From assembly GCA_004151065.3 (NCBI GenBank), contig NWUY0300051104.1, forward strand, positions 5,813 to 17,249: a stretch of 11,437 bases of DNA, read 5' to 3'. Positions 1 to 7,624 of the stretch are shown here, piece after piece. The notes below the pieces were generated by a model, which ran no database searches, was not told where the DNA came from, and saw nothing but the letters and a program-made list of their open reading frames with translations. Position 1 is the stretch's first letter; the number at the start of each line of letters is the position of its first letter. The stretch is from Larix sibirica. Lineage: Eukaryota > Streptophyta > Pinopsida > Pinales > Pinaceae. Both the position numbers and the translations under genes were made by a program.

Positions 1-46
1 GTACACCACTTTTTGAAATAGGGTACTTGGGTATGTTGGGGTACTG

Positions 47-70
47 TATATATATATATATATAATTTTA
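47..70. repeat. (TA)9-ATTTTA, candidate left target-site duplication of the LINE
   Basis: Nine TA units (47-64) are followed by ATTTTA (65-70). The same arrangement, ten TA units then ATTTTA, occurs at 6303-6328, just outside the 5' end of the LINE. This pair is the best candidate for the direct repeat made on insertion. TA microsatellites are common in AT-rich DNA and another (TA)10 lies at 133-152, so the match could be coincidence. Positions 1-46 before it hold nothing recognisable and would be the original flank. Confidence 0.35.
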
Positions 71-185
71 TAAATTTATAATATATATTATAAAATTATA
101 ATTTTATAATATATATTATAAAATTTTTGAATTATATATATATATATATATAATCATATAGTCAAATTCAAATTATATATATATT
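65..185. repeat. AT-only palindromic and microsatellite tract
   Basis: This stretch is almost pure A+T. Two copies of a 23 nt unit lie at 75-97 and 103-125. The second sits inside a perfect 26 nt palindrome (100-125) that reads AATTTTATAATAT followed by its reverse complement. A (TA)10 run follows at 133-152 and a shorter one at 173-183. Relative to the LINE this is where the 3' tail should be, yet there is no clean poly(A) (poly(T) on the plus strand). It may be a decayed or expanded tail, or AT-rich target DNA. Confidence 0.6.
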
Positions 186-501
186 CTAATTGGAAAATAT
201 CAATCACTTTAAATAAAGAGTGATCATGAACTATCCCAAGAGGACTTACATTATTACTTCGTGACTTTCTGAGTATTACATTTCATTTGTCATTGAATGA
301 TAGAAATATAGTGATTTTTCAATTCAAACTGAGATCAAGTTGACAATGTCAATCGATCCTCTGTCTCCAAAAGCAAGTAGTGTTTTATCTTGAATCAAAG
401 GTCAAAATTGTTTTACAAAATTGCTTCTCTGTCGAATGAATAGTACGTGATTCCTGTCTATCATTCATCAACATTTCATATCCAAGCAGGCTCTTTCTTC
501 C
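186..501 (-). other. LINE 3' untranslated region
   Basis: This lies between the last plausible ORF2 stop (TAA, 502-504) and the AT tract. No frame on either strand shows a protein-like stretch, and there are no recognisable RNA structures. It matches the position and length of a plant LINE 3' UTR. A copy comparison with sibling elements would fix the true 3' end. Confidence 0.6.
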
Positions 502-504
502 TTA

Positions 505-1700
505 ACAGTTCCTGAACTGATACAAAATTTCAAAAAATAGACAATGATCTTGCTCGAGAACTTGTTACTCTTCACGCAGATCTTCTATCTCCTTCTGACC
601 AGGAGCTACGGGTAAAGCACTTTTGGACAAGCTATCAGCTTCCATATTTAATTCTCTGTATATATAAGAGATAGAAAGGTCTGAAAAGAGTATAAGGATC
701 CTTTTGATAGCATTCAAGAGTTGTTGTAAGTGAGGAGCTTTAATTTGGATTTTGTTATTGACCTAGTCCACAACCATTTTCGAGTCTCCAAAGACCTGCA
801 GACTAGTGATATTTCTATTTACTGCTAGCTCGATGACCGCATGAAGGGATGCTAGCTCAGATTCACTGTTCAAGCAATGTCCTGGAGCATATCTCACTTG
901 CACTTTGTGTTTTTCCAAGAGATACATAACACCTGCCGAACCTCCCAAAGGAGGAGCTCCTTGGCTTGTGCCATCGAAAAAGGCCCAAGGTCTTTCTGTG
1001 TTGATGATCGGGGGAACCAACTTCCGTTTCTTGTGATCTTTTTCTTTTGATTTGTGTTCTCTGGTCCACTGCACCACAAGGGCCATCATTACTTCATAGG
1101 GAATAAAATTGTTGTTGAAAATCACTGTATTTTGTGCACACCAAATTCCATAAGTAAAAGAGGATGGGAAATCACTGAGAAGACGTACCGAGTTGTCTGA
1201 CCACCAAGCACAACAATTTTTCTCTAGTGAGGTGCCTGTTTGCGAATCTTGTGACTTTAACTCTTTGCTTGTTGCCTTCCAGACTTCTACTGCATAAGAA
1301 CAGAGAGTAAAAAGATGAGATCCAGATTCTTCTTCAGAATGGCATAACACACACCAGCTCGGTCCCAGCCACCCTCGTTTTTTGAGATTGTCCCAGGTTA
1401 AGAGTTTGTTGTTTAAATCCAACCAAAGTAATATTTTTGCTTTGAGAGGTCCTTCAGTTTTCCATACTTGTTTCCGCCAAACTTCCTTTTCTCCTTGAAA
1501 AATTTCCAGAGCACAAATCTTATAGCCAAGCTTGGCCGTGAAATCTCCTGTAGTGCAAATTTTTGTCCAAACCAATTTGTCTTCTGTGCCTTCTTCAAGA
1601 TGAATGTAACACGATTTTAACTACAGAATGAGTTCATTCCATTCTTCCTTGAATCCTCCTTCTAGCCCTAAAACTTCTTCTTCTTTCCAAATTGTTTCCT
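505..1700 (-). other. ORF2 domain 3: zf-RVT and C-terminal RNase H
   Basis: A third frame segment begins near 1690 and stays open from 1575 to 766. The zf-RVT part shows VWKTEGPLKAKILLWL, then CVLC and HLFTLC, a plant-typical zinc-binding module after RT. The RNase H part follows: FFDGTSQG (first Asp), ESELASLHAVIELA (Glu), FGDSKMVVD (second Asp). After a TAG at 763-765 the same frame continues through YRELNMEADSLSK, which carries the last acidic residue, to TAA at 565-567. RNase H would remove the RNA template after copying. An RNase H at this place is known from plant L1 elements and is described as archaeal-like; assigning this copy to that type is inference from architecture. Confidence 0.85.
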
Positions 1701-2104
1701 ATGAGAAGAGAAGGCACAAGACTGGCTGAGACTGAAGATCCCTTGACTTCTTATTTTTTCTATTAAGGCATCTGAAAGCTTGTAACTTTCTCCTGCTCCT
1801 ACCCATGGATCTTCTCCTAATCGGACCTCCTTACCATTCCCTATGGACCAAGCAAGCCATTTTCCAACTTCAGGAACGGCGGGAACAAATGCCTTCCAGC
1901 CAGTTGATCCATTCTTGAAAGATTTATCCGGTTTCCTTATCCACTCTGAGATGGAGGCATTAGGGAAATACTTGGAGATCAGGGTCCTCCCCCAAAAGGA
2001 GCTGGGGTTCTGTATAAGCCTCCAAAGGGCCTTAGCTTCCAGAGATTGAAAGAAAAGAAAGGGATTCTTTATTCCCCACCCACCAAGTTCCTTAAGATTC
2101 ACAA

Positions 2105-3330
2105 TCATTTTCCATTTGGCCAGAGGTATACCTTCAGATTGCTTGATAGAAGTCGATAAAAAGGAAAATAAAGTTTATGATCTTCTGGAGAATACCTTTT
2201 GTAATATAGACAATTGTAGCCCAATAGATTGGTATGCTCTGTAAAACTTCCTTGAGCAAAACCAATCTTCCTCCCCTGGATAGGAACTTGTTTTCCCAAC
2301 AGCCAATTCTGCCGTCGATCTTTTTGTACAACCAGATCCAGTCCTTGTAGGCATAAGAATTAGGTTTAAGGAGAAAACCTGAATACTTGATTCCTTCCGA
2401 AAGAGGTTTAACAATATAAGGAATTTCAGTCAAGAGTCTATTTTTTACTGATGCAGAGAGGGCATTTCTACAAGAATGGATTTATCTACATTTATGTGCA
2501 TCCCGGTTTCTCTTTTGTAAAGTTACAGGATATGTTCTGCACCCTTAATATTCTCCCAAGTTCCTTCCCCCATCATTATCACATCATCCACAAACAGGAT
2601 ATGGGAAAGCTCCTCCGAGCTTGTGACCAAAATCCCTTTGTAATATATGTCTCACTTGGCATGATTAATTAACTTGCTTAAAGCGTCTGCTATGAGAAGG
2701 AAGAGAAAGGGGGACAATGGACACCCCTATCTTAAACTTCTTGTAGGTCTAAAGAAGCTTGAAGGAGACCCATTGATGAGAACTACAAAGGAAGCCGACT
2801 GAATACAACCCATTATCCAATTGACTATGTCGATGGATAGACCTATCTCTATCAACAACAATCCTAAGAAGGTCCAACTGACCCTATCATAAGCCTTTGA
2901 AAGATACAATTTTAACACAAAGGCTTTTCTTTTGTTCCTGTTGATGGTATGAATGGCCTCCTATGTTGGAGAAACCGCATCATGGATTTGACGATTGAAG
3001 AGAAACTTGAACTGCTCCTTCAAGATAATCTTACTTAGGATTGGCTTCAAACGCTGCGCTATTGTTTTGGAAATAATTTTATAAGCAACGTTACAAGAAG
3101 GTATAGGGAAAAAATCCTCGAAGGAAGAAGGGTTTTGTTTTTTGGGAATGAGGGCTAAAAAGGTTGAGTTTAAAGCACCTAGCACCTTCCCAGCCTTTTG
3201 AGACTCATTAACAACCAATAACAGATCTTTCTTCAAAAGCTCCAAAAACCCTTGATAGAATTTTATAGAAAAACTATCAGGGCCCGGACTCTTAACCTTT
3301 TGGAAGGAGAAGACTATTTTCTCCAATTCT
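2105..3330 (-). other. ORF2 domain 2: LINE reverse transcriptase
   Basis: The fingers/palm motifs run in order: SPGPDSF (motif 0), ALIPKKQNP followed by NVAYKIISKTIAQRLKP (motifs 1-2), FNRQIHDAV (motif 3), LYLSKAYDRVSW (motif A), GCPLSPFLFLLIADAL (motif B) and ILFVDDVIM (motif C). Plant L1 elements usually have Asp where this copy has Tyr in motif A (TAT, 2904-2906), so a metal ligand is lost. A TAG at 2727-2729 falls directly before GCPLSP, where a Gln is usual. A thumb-like region follows (IDGRIGCWENKFLSRGGRLVL written in parts, about 2340-2260), in the shifted frame. The domain is certain; activity is excluded. Confidence 0.93.
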
Positions 3331-3974
3331 TCTTTTGACACATCTTCTGCCAATGATTGGTTCATTTCTTCGTTTATTAACTTTGTAAACAGTCTTAGAA
3401 CTTTTAAGATTTCCTGGATATGACATCCTTCTAGATTTGAGAAGAGGTATTTGAAGTATCTCTCTCCGTCCTTCGCTTTTTCCTTGAAGGAATGGACAAA
3501 TTCACCATCCATGTCTTTAACTACCGAAATCGTATTTATATTTATTCTATGGGCTGCAAACCTGTAGAAAAATTTCGTGTTGTTATATCCTTTCTTGATC
3601 CAAATGGACCTGCTCTTTAACCGCCAGAGTTCCTCCTCTTTTGCAAGCAACAAGTTCTCTTTTTGTCTCACACCTCCGAACCTCCTTTAATTCTTCCTTG
3701 TGAATGTACCAAAGTTGTTGAGGCTGTAGATCTCTTTTAACTTCGTTTCCACTTCTCTTAGCTGACTCTGCTGATTAGCTGTGAAAGTATTGGCCCATTT
3801 CTTGGTCTCCTTTTTTGTTCTTAATAAGTTATCCGAAAATTGCTTCATAAAGGAGGCATTGGGGGATGCTTCTACGGGAACCCGAATATCTGTTACAATC
3901 TTCCAAAATTCTTCCTCTTGAAGCCATGCCAGATTGAATTTAAAGGGAGGGACCATAATTTTTTCCTGTCTCTG

Positions 3975-4667
3975 TAGCTGTAAGAGAATTGGTAGGTGAT
4001 CAGACAACCCGCCCACTGCTATCTAGGTTTTTGCTATAAAGGGCCTTAATAGTAAATTTTCTGAAACCAAGAATCTATCCAATCTCTTAGAGATTGCTTG
4101 ATCGCCACATCTGTTGTTACGCCAAGTCGGAAGTAATTTCAAGGGTTGAAGATCGATCAAAGCTTTAGAGTCAAAAAGAAAATTGAAGAAATTACTAAGA
4201 TTATCCTTTCTTGCAGAAAAACCCCAAATTTCCTTTTCTAATAATGTGAGATTCAAATCTCCACCACATATCATATTTTTTGGTTCCAACAAACCAGATG
4301 AAAAGAAAGATTCCCATAAAGACTTCTTGTCTAGAAAGGGGTCGTAGATATTGTAAAAAGCAAAAATTTCTCTTGATCTTTTTTCTTTCAGTGTTGTTTT
4401 CAGTATCGTCTTGAATTTCTCCATTCCTATTTCCTCAAAATCATGGTTCCAGGTTGTTACCAAACCTCTAGAGTGGCCTTTCAAACTGATATGATCAAAG
4501 GTCCAGTCCTTAAGCCATGGTTCAAGGGCTTCTATGGAATACTTTCCCTCCATCATTGTTTCTTGTAGCAGGATGATCGAGGGTTTAATTTTGGCGACCA
4601 TCCGTTTGAGAGCTTTTAGTTTAGAGGAGCTCCCCAACCCCCTTACGTTAAAGGAGAGAACCAACAT
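3975..4667 (-). other. ORF2 domain 1: AP-like endonuclease (EEP fold)
   Basis: Visible motifs in order are FNVRGLG (Asn7), LLQET (Glu36, the metal ligand), SRGL near residue 67, NIYDP (Tyr108), GGDLN (Asp137 and Asn139), and, past a TAG at 4023-4025, GLSDHLPI with the catalytic Asp-His pair. Together they define the exonuclease-endonuclease-phosphatase fold used by L1 elements to nick the target strand. The first 214 residues are uninterrupted and the catalytic residues I can see are present. The stop just before SDH would remove the essential His, so a translated product would be inactive. Residues after SDH up to about 3690 form a charged linker typical of L1 ORF2. Confidence 0.9.
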
Positions 4668-6106
4668 CGGGAAGCCCTAGCTTGAGCCGTACCAACTCTA
4701 AGGGCCCTCTTAATTGTAGCTTGTTTTCCTGACTTCACCTCTATTTCCTCCTGATTTTTGACCTTTGAAATTAGGACCTTCCTTCCTAAAGTGACTTTTG
4801 GCATCGTGTCTAAAGCCAGACCACCAGTCGACACATGCTCTCTATCTGCCACTGTTTTCGACCGCATGTTGTAGATTTTGTGTTTTACCCAAGATGGGGG
4901 GGAAGGTATCTCTAGTTGCGAGGTTTCCACCTCGCAAATGACCTTATTAGGACTTTCACACACATCCTGACTTTTCTATGCAGGTTCGGGTTTCGTCACA
5001 TCTTCTAGGATAGTATCTCCCTCAGACGGCATAGAGTTTAAGTCTTGAATTAAATTATTTAAAACAGGGACAGAAGGGAGGGTTTCGAGGGGGGAGTCCT
5101 GCTTACCCGGGAACATACGTGTATCCTTTTATGGTGAGGATGCCCCAACCATGCCACCTTTCATATTTTTGCCGTGAAACTGTGTCTCTTCACCACCTTG
5201 AACTGCCTTTTTAACCTATACCTTTTTCTGTCGCACCTGGTTACAAGAATATGCAGAGATGTTCGGGCAATTGATTATGATATGGCCAACCTATCTATAT
5301 GAGAAGCATCGAAAAGGTATTTTCCAGTAGTCTAATCTTTGCTTCCACGAGCTTCCATGAAGCTCCAACAGGATTTATTCAAACAAACCTTCTCGTAGAT
5401 CAACTTCTATCAGGACCTTGGCGCACCTTCTATCCACCTTCTATTCCCAATTTTCTTCCAACGATATGAACTTGCCTATCTTATTGTCGATCGCCTCCAA
5501 GATTTGTTTCTTCTAGAACATCATCGGGAGGCCGGGTAGAATTGCCCAAATTTGTTGAATGTTTTGTGGTTCTCTATTAGCTTTGAAATCAACCTTCCAT
5601 TTCTTTAAAATCAGTCCAGAGGGAACCCAATGCGAAGAATTATCTAGCAGTTTTTGTATTTCCTCCTCCATTTTAACTCTGAAGAGGATCCATCCGCGGG
5701 AGAGGATGTGAAAAATCGACATTTGTTGCAGGAGAGTGCTCCAATTCTCCTTCATCCATTGACGCAACGTAGCCTCTCTAACAATTTTTCCGCAGAAACG
5801 TCCGACTAAGGCTAAAGACAAATAATCCGGTAAGTCTGTTAACGAAATGTCTTTGCCGAAAGTTAAGGAAGCAACATCCCTTCTTACTTTGGCACCTGAA
5901 CGTCTCACAGGTTTTTGATTGCCACTATTCTTAATAATTGTAGTATTAACATCATCTGAGTTTTGGAAGTCGAGTTTCTGTGGTTCAGGCTTGGGAGGTG
6001 ACTCATCCTGCTACTCTGGATGTTCCATGATTGCAGAATGAACAAAGAATGGTACTCCAGGTGAGTTCGTATCATAATCCATGTCATCTATTACCATTAT
6101 GAACAT
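4643..6106 (-). pseudogene. LINE ORF1 (gag-like) pseudogene: DUF4283-like domain and CCHC knuckle
   Basis: ORF1 of plant L1 elements encodes an RNA-binding protein that packages the element RNA. One frame runs from ATG 6106-6104 (or the in-frame ATG 6097-6095) to TAA 4643-4645, about 488 codons with no frameshift. It is broken by eight stops at 6011, 5513, 5441, 5375, 5291, 5216, 5129 and 4976 (lowest base of each). The DUF4283-like part (about 5840-5480) has LVGRFCGKIVREATLRQW, ILSRGWILFRV and a WKVDF / IWAILPGLP end. A knuckle follows at 5308-5267, CFSY...GH...NCP, whose second Cys is replaced by Tyr. The C-terminal third is low in recognisable motifs, Pro/Ser/Lys rich. The end overlaps the ORF2 start by 25 nt. 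Confidence 0.87.
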
Positions 6107-6302
6107 GAGTGTTTCGCAGTTAAAACATGCAAGATCCCAAAATGACTGAGCGTTTGTGAGTCACTTGCTTTGTACTCTCCCCGCTACTTAGTATCATAAA
6201 ATAGTCACAGAAAATGAAAAAATTAAAGACTCATAAAGTTCACCACCTTCGCGATTGCAGACTTCAACCCTCGCATAAACTAAACCAGCATAGTCCCCCC
6301 CA
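6107..6302 (-). other. LINE 5' leader / internal promoter region
   Basis: About 195 bp lie between the first ORF1 ATG and the (TA)n boundary. The element would begin with a run of six to seven G (GGGGGGACTATG, minus strand, from 6301), a plausible 5' end for a LINE transcript. LINE promoters are internal to this region, but I see no specific box. The frame of ORF1 stays open for some codons upstream of 6106, so a slightly earlier start cannot be excluded. Confidence 0.5.
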
Positions 6303-6328
6303 TATATATATATATATATATAATTTTA
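6303..6328. repeat. (TA)10-ATTTTA, candidate right target-site duplication of the LINE
   Basis: Ten TA units (6303-6322) are followed by ATTTTA, matching 47-70 apart from one TA unit. It abuts the G-run taken as the LINE 5' end, which is where the second copy of a target-site duplication should lie. A difference of one TA unit is easily made by slippage. Confidence 0.35.
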
Positions 6329-6890
6329 ATTAAAAAATGTTTTTGACTTTTGTAAATATGTATATTGAAATATAATATAAACATTATTAAAAATTGTAAA
6401 TGAGGAAGGAAATGAAAAGGGGTTATTAGTTTACATAAAGGAAAGAAAGGAGGCTCAAAGGATAAGATAATATAATAATACTTTATTGCTTTCATCCTTA
6501 TCTTAAACTCTGTAACCTTTGCTTATATTTATTAAATCGTTCACCAACCATGGGATCAATTGTCCCAAAAGAGAGATACTGAACTTTTTATGAAGACACA
6601 TGATCTCTTCTTAATCATGCAATATATATTAATTATGATTTTGGGTAAATAGAGACGGTCCCGTTCATCATTGATTTGGTTTTTCTCTTCTACACTTATA
6701 CTTTGATAAACGTATGTGAAAACCAAGATCAAGTTTATTGGTAATTGCTAAAAGAAAGAGGAAATTACGTTGCAGATGAACTTCCTTGGTTCTTATCAGT
6801 ATAGATTCCTTGGCCAACCTACATTGAAACACTAGAGGGAATGATGCAGGACAAAAAGGGAAATATGTCCATGGTTAAGAGTAAATGCAT
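6329..6890. other. Unassigned AT-rich interval, no gene seen
   Basis: About 560 bp without a convincing frame on either strand. It is AT-rich (for example around 6350-6400 and 6470-6490) and contains no recognisable domain, RNA gene or terminal repeat. If the primer site at 6891-6901 belongs to a Copia-like element reading leftwards, this would be its leader or the junction where that element is truncated, but no gag-like protein is visible. Confidence 0.6.
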
Positions 6891-6901
6891 CTCTGATACC
6901 A
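6891..6901 (-). promoter_or_regulatory. Primer-binding site of tRNA-iMet type
   Basis: The minus strand reads TGGTATCAGAG, the 11 nt complementary to the 3' end of plant initiator tRNA-Met used as primer by most plant Copia and many Gypsy elements. An exact 11 nt match is unlikely by chance in a window of this size, and it sits directly downstream of a candidate LTR in the same orientation. A partial second copy (ATGGTATGCATC) lies just upstream. Confidence 0.7.
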
Positions 6902-6906
6902 CTAGA

Positions 6907-7166
6907 TGCATACCATTGCTCTAATTGGTTCTCCCCGCACTCAAATAGACAAATACACAAACACACAAGAAATCACATGATTCCAAATAAAATTAATGGC
7001 TCAAAGGCCCTTCTATTAATTCTTATAAATTTACATTTATAGTGGCCTCCAAGGGCTTCTCTACTTTCAGTACTTACAATGGGATTTCAGACCCTTCACT
7101 CACTCTTAATCTACTCACCTGCTGGTCCATGTCTCAGCTAGGTGGTTAAAAAATTATACATCAACA
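6907..7166 (-). mobile_element. Candidate solo or orphan 5' LTR, Copia-like
   Basis: On the minus strand the unit begins TGTTGATG (from 7166) and ends near GGTATGCA (6907), with TG/CA ends, about 260 bp. It contains a TATA-like box (TATAAAT, 7041-7035) in the middle, as expected for a U3/R junction, and is followed after five bases by the iMet-type primer site. It does not resemble the LTR at 10994-11346, so it belongs to another element. No second copy is present in the window and no Copia polyprotein follows. The right end is firmer than the left; the exact left edge could be some bases away. Confidence 0.5.
7035..7041 (-). promoter_or_regulatory. TATA box of the candidate Copia-like LTR
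   Basis: The minus strand reads CTATAAATG here, about 125 nt into the LTR. Position and context fit an LTR promoter. The assignment depends on the LTR call. Confidence 0.4.
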
Positions 7167-7176
7167 CAACTTATTA

Positions 7177-7475
7177 CCTTCTTCCTAAGCTTCTCTCCTC
7201 TATTTCTTCGTCCTTTGTCTCCTCCTCTGGTTATGGATATATTGCCTCTCTTCTTCTACGCATGCCTTCTACTTCATTTTCTTCTTTCAGACCATTGTTG
7301 TAACTGACTATATTCTCATCCCTTCGTCTCTGTGCTCCCTCACTATATTCTCTTCTCGTTGTTGTGTTCTCTTTTCTTCCATCATGCTCCCTTTTGGAGT
7401 CTTCCTTCACTACTTTATTGGATCTCTCAAAGCTTCCATATTCCTCTCGTTTCTTTCTTCCTTCCAACAGCTTCT
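7177..7475 (-). repeat. Purine-rich (minus) / pyrimidine-rich (plus) tract
   Basis: The plus strand is strongly C/T-rich (repeated CTTCTTC, CTCCTC, TTCTTTC) and the minus strand correspondingly A/G-rich. A 78-codon minus frame at 7467-7231 encodes an almost wholly Arg/Lys/Glu/Asn peptide, which is a composition effect and not evidence for a gene. Position directly before an LTR start recalls a polypurine tract, but a real tract is 10-20 nt, not 300. Confidence 0.5.
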
Positions 7476-7478
7476 GTC

Positions 7479-7624
7479 ACTTATCCTCCATCATTCAATG
7501 ATGCATTCATGGTGATCTCCTTTAGCCTCACCCGAACCTATATTCCCTAAATTATCGTCCTTCCTATATTAATTGTGCATTCATGGTGAAGCCTCTGCCT
7601 TCACCCAAGACGTAAATATTAGAT
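7479..7624. repeat. Two-copy degenerate tandem repeat, period about 74 bp
   Basis: The string GCATTCATGGTGA occurs at 7503-7515 and again at 7577-7589, each followed by a related CCT-rich stretch ending CACCC(G/A)A (7529-7536 and 7602-7608). Upstream sequences (TTATC-TCC..., 7480 and 7552) also align. It looks like an old tandem duplication of about 74 bp. Confidence 0.55.

Larger units (their letters stand above)
502..4667 (-). pseudogene. LINE ORF2 pseudogene: endonuclease, reverse transcriptase, zf-RVT, RNase H
   Basis: ORF2 would encode the enzyme that nicks target DNA and copies the element RNA at the nick. The start is taken at ATG 4667-4665, which opens the endonuclease with FNVRGLG. 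The span of about 1390 codons is normal for plant L1 ORF2. It stays in one frame to about 2463, shifts, returns near 2160, and shifts again near 1685. In-frame stops are at 4023, 3687, 2961, 2727, 2652, 2523, 1668 (frame-exit), 1621, 763 and 565 (lowest base of each codon). The stop at 565 or at 502 may be the original end. Long open pieces remain (214, 236 and 270 codons), so the decay is moderate. RT motif C (FVDD, GAT GAT at 2583-2588) is kept, but the first Asp of motif A is Tyr (codon 2904-2906). Confidence 0.9.
71..6302 (-). mobile_element. Degenerate, near full-length plant L1-clade LINE (non-LTR retrotransposon)
   Basis: All recognisable parts of a plant L1-type LINE occur in order on the minus strand: 5' leader, ORF1 with a DUF4283-like region and a CCHC knuckle, and ORF2 with endonuclease, reverse transcriptase, zf-RVT and RNase H. 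A non-coding 3' region follows. There are no LTRs and the layout is that of target-primed elements. The size of about 6.2 kb is as expected for a complete plant L1 copy. Every ORF carries stops and ORF2 has frameshifts, so the copy cannot move on its own. Domain order is well supported. The outer limits are inferred from the shared (TA)n-ATTTTA strings and are uncertain by tens of bases at the 3' side. Confidence 0.9.

Noticed and set aside
1413-1598. Minus ORF of 61 codons
   Set aside because: Shadow of the zf-RVT segment, which reads coherently in the neighbouring frame.
2105-2299. Minus ORF of 64 codons
   Set aside because: Shadow frame; the RT thumb region is read in the other two minus frames on either side of the 2160 frameshift.
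5905-6087. Minus ORF of 60 codons at the start of ORF1
   Set aside because: It is in another frame. The true ORF1 frame over the same DNA runs through MVIDDMDYDTNSPGV and joins the DUF4283 part without a shift.
6280-6495. Minus ORF of 71 codons rich in Ile/Tyr/Phe
   Set aside because: Made by AT-rich microsatellite sequence; no domain, and it crosses the LINE boundary.
6907-7166. Treating this LTR as the 3' LTR of the Ty3 element
   Set aside because: Its sequence shares only TGTTG with the LTR at 10994-11346, and it is followed by a primer-binding site, which marks a 5' LTR.
7231-7467. Arg/Glu-rich 78-codon minus ORF as an RNA-binding protein
   Set aside because: Low-complexity product of purine-rich DNA; a stop follows at once and there is no motif.
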